Assembly: GCA_047632595.1 (NCBI GenBank)
Contig: JBLIDK010000002.1
Coordinates: forward strand, 1 to 64,000
Length of the DNA stretch: 64,000 nucleotides
Source: JBLIDK01 sp047632595
GTDB taxonomy: Bacteria > Bacteroidota > Bacteroidia > Sphingobacteriales > Sphingobacteriaceae
Reading direction: 5' to 3'
Every line of letters begins with the position of its first letter. Positions within the stretch are counted from its first letter, which is position 1. The translations under genes and the position numbers were made by a program. Shown one piece after another: positions 35,258 through 43,490 of this stretch. Below the pieces are notes generated by a model. It worked only from the letters and a program-made list of their open reading frames with translations. It was not told where the DNA came from and did no database searches.

Positions 35258-36423
35258 GAATAGCGGTACTTGGTTCAGGAATGTATGTTACCGGAAGAGG
35301 ACAAAGCACACATGGAACAATTTTAGGTTCACTTTTTCAGATGACCAAAGAAAATTCGATTTCTGAAGTGTCTGTAATTTACAGAAGCTCTACTTCATTA
35401 GACGAAATACATAAATGCAATGATAACCTAAGCGAAAAACTCAAAATTAGGTGCCAAACTAATAATATTCAGCTAGGTGCTGACAGTTTATCAAGTTTTA
35501 CAGAAATTCTGCGTAAATCTAAATTTGACGCCGTAATAATTTCTGTTCCAGATCATTTGCATTATGATTATTGCAAAGCAGCAATATTATCCAAGACTCC
35601 AGTTCTTGTGGTTAAGCCTTTTGTAACGAAACAAGAGCAAGCTAAAGAATTGGCAGAATTATCTAAAGAACTTGATGTTTATGGTGCTGTGGAATTCCAT
35701 AAAAGATGGGACGCAACAAACTTGTACATTAAGAAAATTATTAAAGAAGGTAGACTAGGTGACTTATCATTTCTGCAAGTTGATTATAGTCAAAAGATCA
35801 GCATTCCGCTTACAACTTTTAAAGGTTGGTCAGATAAATCAAATATATTTCAATATTTAGGTGTACATTATGTTGACTTATTTTATTTTCTGACTGGTTT
35901 TATTCCTATAAAAGTTTTAGCGATTGGAACAAATGGTATTTTGAAAGAAAAAGGAATTCAAGCTTTTGATAGCGTTCATGTAGATTTAATTTGGAAGTCA
36001 ACTAGTGACTCTTCTAAAGAAGTGCTAACTAGATATGATACAAGTTGGATAGATCCAGATAACACCACAGCAATGTCAGATCAACGTTATAAACTGATAG
36101 GAACAAAAGGTAGAATTGATTGCAATCAAAAAAATAGAGGTTTAGAGGAGGTTTCAGAATCACATGGGGTAGTATCTGCGAATCCGTACTTTTCTGATTT
36201 TTTTGAAAACCCAGACGGCGAAGTAGAGTTTCAGGGTTATGGACATGACAGTATAAAATCTTTCATTACGGATATAAAATCTTTGATGAATAAAAAAGTA
36301 ACCTTAGACCACTTAATAAAAACCAGACCTTCATTTGAGCAAAGCATAATTTCATCCGCCGTGGTGGAGGCAGCAAACAAAAGCTTAGCAAATGGCTTTA
36401 ATTGGGTAAAAATTGAATTATAA
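35254..36423 (+). CDS. Gfo/Idh/MocA family oxidoreductase
   Basis: A 389-residue NAD(P)-dependent sugar dehydrogenase. The Rossmann start is MRIAVLGSGMYVTGRG. VIISVPDHLHYDYCKAAI and the catalytic-lysine region LVVKPFVTKQEQAKELAEL (VKP in place of the common EKP) identify the family, and 'GAVEFHKRWD' follows. It probably oxidises or reduces a hydroxyl on the sugar acid that the adjacent enzyme activates with CMP. The gene overlaps the CMP-synthetase gene by 4 bp. Confidence 0.82.
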   Translation: MRIAVLGSGMYVTGRGQSTHGTILGSLFQMTKENSISEVSVIYRSSTSLDEIHKCNDNLSEKLKIRCQTNNIQLGADSLSSFTEILRKSKFDAVIISVPDHLHYDYCKAAILSKTPVLVVKPFVTKQEQAKELAELSKELDVYGAVEFHKRWDATNLYIKKIIKEGRLGDLSFLQVDYSQKISIPLTTFKGWSDKSNIFQYLGVHYVDLFYFLTGFIPIKVLAIGTNGILKEKGIQAFDSVHVDLIWKSTSDSSKEVLTRYDTSWIDPDNTTAMSDQRYKLIGTKGRIDCNQKNRGLEEVSESHGVVSANPYFSDFFENPDGEVEFQGYGHDSIKSFITDIKSLMNKKVTLDHLIKTRPSFEQSIISSAVVEAANKSLANGFNWVKIEL

Positions 36424-36424
36424 C

Positions 36425-37465
36425 ATGAGTTTAAAACTAGATCATAAAATACTATCCACTATAATGTTAAAAAACCTACAGGGTATTGGGGTTTGCGACG
36501 ATAGTGCTAATTACTTAGTAGAGTCAATAATACAAACATCACTCAGAGGAGTGGACTCTCATGGGATTAATTTATATCCTCATTATTGTCAAGCGTTTAG
36601 ATCAGGTCGAATTAATCCAAATCCATCAATAAAAATTAATCAATCTGCAAGTTCAATTATTTTGGTAGATGCAGATTCCTCTATTGGGCATCATTCTGGT
36701 TCAGTTGCTATGGAAAAAGCTATTGAAATAGCAAAATCAACAGGTATAGCTGCAGTAAATGTCAATAATTCAAACCATTTTGGAGCGGCTGCTTATTTTG
36801 GTTTAAAAGCTGCGGAGAAAAATTGTTTGGGATTTGCATTTACAAATGCTGATGCTTTGGTAAAAGTGACTGGCTCTAGTGAAATGTTCTTTGGAACTAA
36901 TCCTATTTGTTTTACTGCCCCTTTAAAAACTGAAGAGCCTTTTTGCTTAGATTTAGCCACTTCATTAGTTTCATATAACAAAATTAAAAATTATAGAATG
37001 GCTGATGAACCAATTCCTGATGGATGGGGATTTACGAAAAAAGGTGAACCAACTAAAAACCCTCATGAAGTAGTTAGTTTAAATCCTATTGGAGATTATA
37101 AGGGATATGGTTTGGGTATGATGATTGACATATTATGTGCGATTCTAGGAAGCTCAGTTATTGGGAAAGATATGTTGCCAATGTTTAATACAAGTATGAA
37201 AGATAAACGATTTGTTTCTCATTTTTTTATGGTAATTGATATAGAAAAGTTTCTGCCATTAGACAACTTTAAAAACAATTTACAATCAATGGTTGATCGT
37301 TTAAGACAACTTCCAAAAACAGTAGAAAATCAAAATGTTATGGTTCCTGGTGACCCTGAAAAGAAAACATTTAAAATAAGGAACCAAACTGGAATTCCAA
37401 TTTCAAAAGAATATTTTAATCAATTTTTAGAGGAAAATAACCAATTTAATAAAGCTTTGCTGTAG
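36425..37465 (+). CDS. Ldh2/MDH2-type NAD(P)-dependent dehydrogenase
   Basis: A 346-residue member of the Ldh family (malate/L-lactate/ureidoglycolate dehydrogenase type), unrelated to the Rossmann-fold lactate dehydrogenases. Signatures are RGVDSHGINLYPHY, NSNHFGAAAYFGLKAAE, GTNPICFTAPL, DLATSLVSYNKIKNY and GDYKGYGLGMMIDIL. I use the ATG at 36425, one base after the preceding stop; a TTG at 36413 is less likely. The family reduces 2-keto acids or oxidises 2-hydroxy acids. Its presence in a CMP-sugar cluster is unusual and suggests chemistry on a keto-acid sugar or precursor. Confidence 0.85.
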   Translation: MSLKLDHKILSTIMLKNLQGIGVCDDSANYLVESIIQTSLRGVDSHGINLYPHYCQAFRSGRINPNPSIKINQSASSIILVDADSSIGHHSGSVAMEKAIEIAKSTGIAAVNVNNSNHFGAAAYFGLKAAEKNCLGFAFTNADALVKVTGSSEMFFGTNPICFTAPLKTEEPFCLDLATSLVSYNKIKNYRMADEPIPDGWGFTKKGEPTKNPHEVVSLNPIGDYKGYGLGMMIDILCAILGSSVIGKDMLPMFNTSMKDKRFVSHFFMVIDIEKFLPLDNFKNNLQSMVDRLRQLPKTVENQNVMVPGDPEKKTFKIRNQTGIPISKEYFNQFLEENNQFNKALL

Positions 37466-37466
37466 A

Positions 37467-38648
37467 ATGAGTAACAAATTACTAGATATAGTTAACTTCA
37501 ATGCAGATGCATCCTGCCTAGAAAATTCAGTTTGGATTAATTCATTAATTGGTGGTGTAAATTCTAAATTTTGCAAATATTTAAAGAACTATGTCCAAAC
37601 TAAATCTAAAGTAAATTTAGGATTTTCTGGCGCAACTTTAATTGATATTAAGCATTACAATCCTGAAGCAATTGATTTAATAAATCAAAACGAGGAATAT
37701 TTTTGTTTGATTGTAAGGCCATTTGCTCACGATATTGCGTTGCTAAGAACAGAAGAGGGTTTTAGGTTAAACTTAGAATTAGGTATTGAAATAGCTACAA
37801 GCTTGTTTAAAAATCTAGCTTATTTCTATCTACCTCCAGAGTTTATGCTAACAAATGCGCAAGTAAATATCATAAAATCCTATGGTTTTAATTGGGTGCT
37901 TATTAATCCAGGTAGATTTAATGATGAAATATCTTTAAGAATTCCTGATCAGAACTATCAACTAGAAGGCTTATTTGAGGAAAAAATTAATTGTATACCT
38001 TTTAATAGTAACCTTACTAAAAATTACCTTTTAGCAATGCAACAATTTGAATTTGAGGAGTGGAACCAAAGTGTTTTATCTATCAATAATGAACATGCTT
38101 ATATTTGGCGGGATGGTGAGAGTCCTTTTTTAATTCCCAATGGAATTCATAGAGAGCTTTTATGGCTTGAAAATGAATCCAGCTCGATTGAAAGGTTGTT
38201 ATTTAATGAAATTAAATTAGAACAACCATCAAATAAAAAGCTTAAAGGTAAATTTTATAAAAACTATCCAGTTCATTCTTTTCATTCATGGATGAGAGAA
38301 ATGAGGATGCTTGGTTTTATTCAGAAAGTGAATTTAGTTGAATTAAAATTAAATTCCCTTTCCAATACGCAAAGAATTTTATGGTTGTTGCTAATTAATT
38401 CTGATATACTCAGTGCAGTTGAAAAAAACTCACCTATTATACAACTGAAAGAGTTAGACAAAAAGAAATACATCGACTTCACTATTAATCGAACACAACG
38501 TTACATTGAAGGGGAGGAGCTTTTGGAGCTAATTAATTCTAAATCAGAAAATTTTCTTGAGAGTTTTGTTCAAGAAAACAAAAACACAAATCGACTTGCT
38601 GCTAGGATTTTTATACTTCAAAAAGGATTTATCCAAAATGTCTCATAA
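37467..38648 (+). CDS. Uncharacterised protein, possibly GH57/deacetylase-like fold
   Basis: A 393-residue soluble protein without signal peptide. I do not recognise the family with confidence. Parts recall the TIM-like domains of GH57 hydrolases and polysaccharide deacetylases: AYFYLPPEFMLTNAQVNIIKSYGFNWVLINPG, an Asn-Glu-His cluster at SINNEHAYIWRDGESPF, and a helical C-terminus. It starts one base after the Ldh2-type gene and overlaps the flippase by one base, so it belongs to the glycan operon. It may act on a cytoplasmic sugar or lipid-linked glycan. The function is unknown. Confidence 0.55.
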   Translation: MSNKLLDIVNFNADASCLENSVWINSLIGGVNSKFCKYLKNYVQTKSKVNLGFSGATLIDIKHYNPEAIDLINQNEEYFCLIVRPFAHDIALLRTEEGFRLNLELGIEIATSLFKNLAYFYLPPEFMLTNAQVNIIKSYGFNWVLINPGRFNDEISLRIPDQNYQLEGLFEEKINCIPFNSNLTKNYLLAMQQFEFEEWNQSVLSINNEHAYIWRDGESPFLIPNGIHRELLWLENESSSIERLLFNEIKLEQPSNKKLKGKFYKNYPVHSFHSWMREMRMLGFIQKVNLVELKLNSLSNTQRILWLLLINSDILSAVEKNSPIIQLKELDKKKYIDFTINRTQRYIEGEELLELINSKSENFLESFVQENKNTNRLAARIFILQKGFIQNVS

Positions 38649-40141
38649 TGGGAGTAATAAAAAGACAAGGCTTTAAGCATTCAATAGTAAGTTACCTTGC
38701 TGTTGTAATAGGTGGTATTGCAACACTTTTTATCTATCCATTAGACCTTGAATCCTACGGAAAAGCCGTTGCTCTTATTCAGTTTGCAATGGTCTTGGTG
38801 CCTTTTGCTTCATTTGGGAGTGTCTCAATTGTAGTAAAATTCTTCCCTTTTTTTAAAGAGAATGAGGAGGATGTTTCTGCCTACTTTGTGTTTCTGATAA
38901 TTTATCAACTAGCCTTTCTAGTAATATTTTCTAGCCTATATTTGCTGTTTTTTGACAAGCTAATGGGCTTTTTTGGAAAGTTAGAATGGAATATATCTAC
39001 TCTTTCAGAATACAAATACCATCTTCTTGGATTAATTTATTTAGTGTCATTTGCTAATTTGCTTGTTGCATATTCTAGCAACCTTAAAAGAATTGTTGTT
39101 CCCGCAGTTTTGTACAATATAGGGGCCAAAATAGGAATGTCCGCTTTGATACTTTTAGTCGCACTTAAAGCTTTAAGTGCATCTAATATTGGTGCAGGAA
39201 TGGTTATTATTTGGACAATAATTCTCCTTGGTCTTGTTTTTTATCTTAACAAGTTAAAAGAGATGAAACTTAAATTTAATCCTGCTATTTACAAAGGGAA
39301 ACAAATTAAGGAAATTTTGGCTTATGCTTTATTTGCAACTTTTGGCAGCGTTGGGGCTTTTTTAGCATTAAAAATAGATTTCGTCATGATTAACCTACTT
39401 ACAAATGATGTAAACACAGGTATTTTTTCAATCGGAACATTTATTGCAAATGTTATACTTATTCCAAGTAGCGCTATTATAAGCATAAGTGCCCCAATAA
39501 TTAGCGAGTCTATAAAAAAGAATAACTGGTCTGAAGTTCGAAATATCTACTCAAAATCTTCTTTAAATTTGACAATTATTGGAGTTATACTTTTTGCACT
39601 TATTGCTGTTTCTATTGAAAATGTATTTTCTCTTACTGCAAGCAAAACTGACTTAATGAGCGCATTTAATGTTGTTTTGTTGTTGGGTTTGGCAAAACTT
39701 TTTGATATGGCTACAAGTGTAAATGGTTCTATTGTTGGCTATTCAAAATACTTTAGGTTTAACTTTTACGCGCTTATATTTTTAGCAATAACTAATATTG
39801 CTTTCAATTATTGGCTAATACCAATTTATGGAATTACGGGTGCGGCGGCAGCTACATTAATTTCACTTACCTTATTTAATATTGCAAAACTCTTATTGAT
39901 TTGGATAAAGTTTAAAATGATGCCTTTCACTAAACTTCACTTAATTCCATTAGTACTTGGATCATTAGCCTATTTGATAGTAAGCGTGATACCTAGTTTT
40001 GGAAACAATCTAATTCAGATTGCTATCAATTCAATTATAATTTTCTTGCTAGTAGCTCTTCCAATTTATTTGCTAAAGGTTTCACCCGATTTAAATAGCA
40101 TGTTTATTAATCTTGTGAATAGAGCCAAGAAAATATTCTAA
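38648..40141 (+). CDS. Wzx-like polysaccharide flippase (MOP superfamily)
   Basis: A 497-residue membrane protein with about 14 helices. It has the typical N-terminal SIVSYLAVVIGGIATLFIYPL, paired repeats of helices, a charged loop near the middle and 'YGITGAAAATLISLTLFNI' in the second half, all as in oligosaccharide flippases. It would move undecaprenyl-linked sugar units across the inner membrane, making this cluster a surface-polysaccharide locus. The start overlaps the preceding stop by one base. The end overlaps the convergent ArsC-like gene by 4 bp. An O-antigen ligase-like gene lies 10 kb downstream. Confidence 0.8.
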   Translation: MGVIKRQGFKHSIVSYLAVVIGGIATLFIYPLDLESYGKAVALIQFAMVLVPFASFGSVSIVVKFFPFFKENEEDVSAYFVFLIIYQLAFLVIFSSLYLLFFDKLMGFFGKLEWNISTLSEYKYHLLGLIYLVSFANLLVAYSSNLKRIVVPAVLYNIGAKIGMSALILLVALKALSASNIGAGMVIIWTIILLGLVFYLNKLKEMKLKFNPAIYKGKQIKEILAYALFATFGSVGAFLALKIDFVMINLLTNDVNTGIFSIGTFIANVILIPSSAIISISAPIISESIKKNNWSEVRNIYSKSSLNLTIIGVILFALIAVSIENVFSLTASKTDLMSAFNVVLLLGLAKLFDMATSVNGSIVGYSKYFRFNFYALIFLAITNIAFNYWLIPIYGITGAAAATLISLTLFNIAKLLLIWIKFKMMPFTKLHLIPLVLGSLAYLIVSVIPSFGNNLIQIAINSIIIFLLVALPIYLLKVSPDLNSMFINLVNRAKKIF

Positions 40142-40497
40142 AACAACTCCAAATACCCAGTTAACTCTACTAAAGTCTTCTTGTTATTACCTACAAATAC
40201 TTCGTTGCTAACAATAAATACAGGACGCTTTAAAAAGGTGTACTCTTTTAATATTAATTCCTTGTAATCACTTTCTGTTAATGTCTTTTCACTTAGCTTC
40301 ATGGCCTTAAATTTCATCGCTTTGCGACTAAATAAGGACTCGTAACTTCCTGTATGCTTTTTTAAATTTTCTAACTGCGCTTCAGTTATTGGCTCTTCTT
40401 TAATGTTTTGAAGCTCAAAACTATCATCTACATTCACCTCATTCATAATACGAATACAGGTTGAACAGGTTTTTAAGTAGTATACCTTTTTTATCAT
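40138..40497 (-). CDS. ArsC/Spx-like thioredoxin-fold protein
   Basis: A 119-residue ArsC-family protein with an N-terminal CSTC pair (Cys11, Cys14) after a beta strand, then ALRI-like helix RIMNEV, LENLKKHTGSYESLFSRKAMKFK and a C-terminal FLKRPVFIVSNEVFVGNNKKT, as in the arsenate reductase-like/Spx family. Classical ArsC has Cys-x5-Arg, while this CxxC form suggests a glutaredoxin-like role. There is no ars operon nearby. It overlaps the upstream gene by 4 bp and is co-expressed with it. Confidence 0.75.
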   Translation of the reverse strand: MIKKVYYLKTCSTCIRIMNEVNVDDSFELQNIKEEPITEAQLENLKKHTGSYESLFSRKAMKFKAMKLSEKTLTESDYKELILKEYTFLKRPVFIVSNEVFVGNNKKTLVELTGYLELF

Positions 40498-41384
40498 AAT
40501 TCTAATTTTTCTAAAGGAGTGAATTCTAAATTTCTATCAAATAAGTAGGACTTTACCTCATCTGGTTCAGTAAAAATTGATTTTTTAGGGATGCCGAAAG
40601 GTCTCCATAATACAGCTAATGTTTCCGACAACACTTTGTTATCCCAACTTCGTAGTACTTCAATTTTCGAAAATGGATTTTTAACTATTTTAATTTCACC
40701 TTGTTCAACAGTGTAAGATGGAACTTCATCACATAAGTAAGATGCCATATAAACCATTGCCTCAAATTCTGCATGTTGAACTGGGTGTAGTGTGTGTTCC
40801 TTAAGCTTCTTGTATTGACTATTTAGTACTTCACCCACAGTTCCATTGTCCATCAAACTAATAAAATAGGTAGTCCCATCAACACTTAAACTAAAGCAAT
40901 AGGATTTTAAATCGCAACGATAAGCGAATTCTTTTGAAGATGTTTTTACTTTGAATAATGTATAAGTGTTTTGATCTGAGTTGCCATCCAAACGCATTCT
41001 TATTAAATCGTAAAAAGCATTCATTTTTTGCATTACATGCGATGAAATAAAAGCTTCTGGCGAAGGATGTTGTAATACTGCTAAGGCTTCAAAATAAAGC
41101 ATTCCTAAAAAAGCACGACTTGCAAAATTTACAACTGTAGTTTCGTTAATTACACCATCAAATTCATTTTCAAATTGGGTATATATTTTCTCGGAAACTG
41201 GAAAGGAAAAATCTTCTAAAGCTAAATCAGAATCATCTAAAAGCTTCATGATTTTATCATCCAATTGATGCTTTTGTTGAAATGAACTAGGCCAAACAGG
41301 TAGTTTTTTAGTTGCTTTTTCCTGAGTTATGAGACAAAGGTCACTTTTTAATATAGCCTGTTCAAAAGTTAATGTATTAGTCAT
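40494..41384 (-). CDS. Uncharacterised cytosolic protein
   Basis: A 296-residue soluble protein I do not recognise. It has no signal peptide or membrane helix. The middle is helical (FASRAFLGMLYFEALAVLQHPSPEAF, MNAFYDLIRMRLDG) and the C-terminal part is mixed with several conserved-looking aromatic residues (EVLRSWDNKVLSETLAVLWRPFGIPKKS). The stop overlaps the start of the ArsC-like gene (ATGA), so the two are translated together. The coding frame is safe because of length, coupling and composition. Confidence 0.7.
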   Translation of the reverse strand: MTNTLTFEQAILKSDLCLITQEKATKKLPVWPSSFQQKHQLDDKIMKLLDDSDLALEDFSFPVSEKIYTQFENEFDGVINETTVVNFASRAFLGMLYFEALAVLQHPSPEAFISSHVMQKMNAFYDLIRMRLDGNSDQNTYTLFKVKTSSKEFAYRCDLKSYCFSLSVDGTTYFISLMDNGTVGEVLNSQYKKLKEHTLHPVQHAEFEAMVYMASYLCDEVPSYTVEQGEIKIVKNPFSKIEVLRSWDNKVLSETLAVLWRPFGIPKKSIFTEPDEVKSYLFDRNLEFTPLEKLEL

Positions 41385-41400
41385 TGGTAGTTAAAATTAC

Positions 41401-41644
41401 TTACGAAACCTGCTTCTGATTCCCTATTAATTGAATTAGTACTGTTGTTGTTTGCTTAGGTACAAAGGCATATTCGCTTTGACCTACTGTTTTATGCTCT
41501 AAGGTAGTATCCCCAACTTTTGCAGATGCTACAGCATTATTACTTAGTGCGATTGGTAAAGTATCTAACTCAACCCACGACCATTTCTGTTGCGCATTTA
41601 AACTTAGCAATAAAGAATAAACTCAATACGAGAAATCCTTTCAT
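41401..41644 (-). pseudogene. 5' remnant of a secreted kelch-like protein gene
   Basis: An ATG at 41644 overlaps the hutU stop (ATGA) and opens a signal peptide, MKGFLVLSLFFIA. That frame ends quickly. From 41610 the neighbouring frame continues it as LSLNAQQKWSWVELDTLPIALSN, NNAVASAKVGDTT, then a garbled tail to a stop at 41401. The combined sequence looks like the start of a secreted beta-propeller (kelch) protein that lost one base in its signal peptide and nearly all of its body. The kelch assignment is from recall of similar Bacteroidetes proteins. Confidence 0.6.
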
Positions 41645-43305
41645 TTAAGTCTTTCTTTTATGTCTAAGCGATGTTTCCTTAAGGTATCCAAAGCAATGTC
41701 ATATCCTGCATCGGCATGTCTAATAACTCCCATTGCTGGATCGTTATGTAAGACTCTTTTTAAACGTTTTGCAGCGTCATCCGTTCCATCAGCAACTATT
41801 ACCATTCCAGCGTGAATTGAGTAACCAATACCAACGCCTCCACCGTGATGAACACTAACCCAACTTGCACCACCAGCAGTGTTAATCAAAGCATTAAGTA
41901 TTGGCCAATCGGCAATAGCGTCAGAGCCATCTTTCATTGCTTCTGTTTCTCTGTTTGGAGATGCTACACTTCCAGTATCTAAATGGTCTCTTCCAATAAC
42001 AATTGGAGCTTTTAATTCGCCACTTTTAACCATTTCGTTAAAGGCTAAACCAGCTTTTTCTCGCTCGCCTTGACCTAACCAGCAAATTCTACAAGGCAAA
42101 CCTTGAAAAGCAATTTTTTCTTGTGCCATTTCAATCCAACGTTTTAATGCCTTGTTTTCTGGGAATAATTCTAAGATTTTCTTATCTGTTTTGTAAATAT
42201 CTTCAGGATCTCCGCTAAGTGCAGCCCATCTAAACGGTCCTTTTCCTTCACAAAACAACGGACGAATATAGGCAGGCACAAATCCTGGAAAATCAAAAGC
42301 ATTTTTAACTCCATGTTCTAATGCTCTTCCTCTTAAATTATTTCCATAATCAAAAGTTACAGCACCTTTTTTCTGAAGTTCTAGCATTTGTTCAACGTGT
42401 CTTGCCATTGTAGCATAAGATCGTTTTACGTATTCTTTCTCGTTAGTTTCTCTTAAAACATTGCTTTCTTCAACCGACATGTTTTCAGGTAAATATCCTA
42501 CTAGTGGATCATGAGCAGAAGTTTGATCTGTTAAAGTGTCAGGAGTAATTCCCCTGTCAATTAATCGTTGAAGTAGGTCAACAGCATTGCATAAAACACC
42601 AATACTCCATGCTTTGCCTTCTTTTTTGGCTTCTAAAGCCTTGTCGATAGCAGTATCAATGTCTTTTTCCATCTCGTCGATATAACGAGTGTCAATACGT
42701 TTTTGGATTCTCCATTCTTCCAATTCGGCAGCTAAACAAACACCTTCGTTCATCGTAATTGCCAAGGGTTGAGCTCCACCCATTCCGCCTAAACCTGCTG
42801 TTACATTTAATGTGTGTTTTAATGAACCACCAAAATGTTGTCGGGCAACTTCAGCGTATGTTTCGTAGGTGCCTTGAACAATTCCTTGAGAACCTATATA
42901 TATCCATGAACCCGCAGTCATTTGACCATACATGATGAGTCCTTTTTTCTCAAGCTCATTAAAATGCTCGTTGGTAGCCCATTTTGGTACGAGCATTGAG
43001 TTTGAGATAATTACTCTTGGTGCATCTTTATGTGTAGGAAGTATTCCTACAGGTTTGCCACTTTGAACTAACAAGGTTTCATCCTCATTAAGGTCTTTAA
43101 GTGCTTTTACAATTAAATGAAAAGCTTCAGGATTTCTAGCAGCCTTGCCGGTTCCGCCATAAACAATCAGTTCTTCAGGTCTTTCAGCAACATCTGGGTC
43201 AAGGTTATTGTGCAACATTCTCAGAGCAGCTTCTTGCACCCAGCCTTTAGTAGTTAAGGTAGTTCCTGTTGGAGTTTTAATTTTAGAAATGTCTAATGTT
43301 TTCAT
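41641..43305 (-). CDS. hutU: Urocanate hydratase HutU
   Basis: A 554-residue urocanase that uses tightly bound NAD+ to hydrate urocanate in histidine breakdown. Family motifs are abundant: YGGTGKAARNPEAF near the start, GQMTAGSWIYIGSQGIVQGTYET, NVTAGLGGMGGAQPLA, QGLPCRICWLGQGER with the conserved Cys, GRDHLDTGSVASPNRETE and SVHHGGGVGIGYSIHAG. Length is normal. The other hut genes are not adjacent, so the pathway is scattered here. The gene behind it in the same transcript has decayed. Confidence 0.97.
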   Translation of the reverse strand: MKTLDISKIKTPTGTTLTTKGWVQEAALRMLHNNLDPDVAERPEELIVYGGTGKAARNPEAFHLIVKALKDLNEDETLLVQSGKPVGILPTHKDAPRVIISNSMLVPKWATNEHFNELEKKGLIMYGQMTAGSWIYIGSQGIVQGTYETYAEVARQHFGGSLKHTLNVTAGLGGMGGAQPLAITMNEGVCLAAELEEWRIQKRIDTRYIDEMEKDIDTAIDKALEAKKEGKAWSIGVLCNAVDLLQRLIDRGITPDTLTDQTSAHDPLVGYLPENMSVEESNVLRETNEKEYVKRSYATMARHVEQMLELQKKGAVTFDYGNNLRGRALEHGVKNAFDFPGFVPAYIRPLFCEGKGPFRWAALSGDPEDIYKTDKKILELFPENKALKRWIEMAQEKIAFQGLPCRICWLGQGEREKAGLAFNEMVKSGELKAPIVIGRDHLDTGSVASPNRETEAMKDGSDAIADWPILNALINTAGGASWVSVHHGGGVGIGYSIHAGMVIVADGTDDAAKRLKRVLHNDPAMGVIRHADAGYDIALDTLRKHRLDIKERLK

Positions 43306-43323
43306 TCTATGAAATTATAAATG

Positions 43324-43331
43324 CAAAATTA
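43324..43331 (-). promoter_or_regulatory. Possible -7 box of hutU
   Basis: The reverse strand reads TAATTTTG, an exact TAnnTTTG match, 18 nt before the hutU ATG. No clear TTG partner lies upstream. Confidence 0.35.
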
Positions 43332-43490
43332 AGATTTAATGGCAGTTTATTAGGCATTAAATAAGAAAGTCATTTAGCCGAATGGTATTTTTGATTTTTA
43401 CGGGAACTATTCCACAAAATCACTCAATTTTTAAACAAGTGTTTTAACTAATAGTATTAAACCGCACATTAGATGAAATTTTAAAATCAA

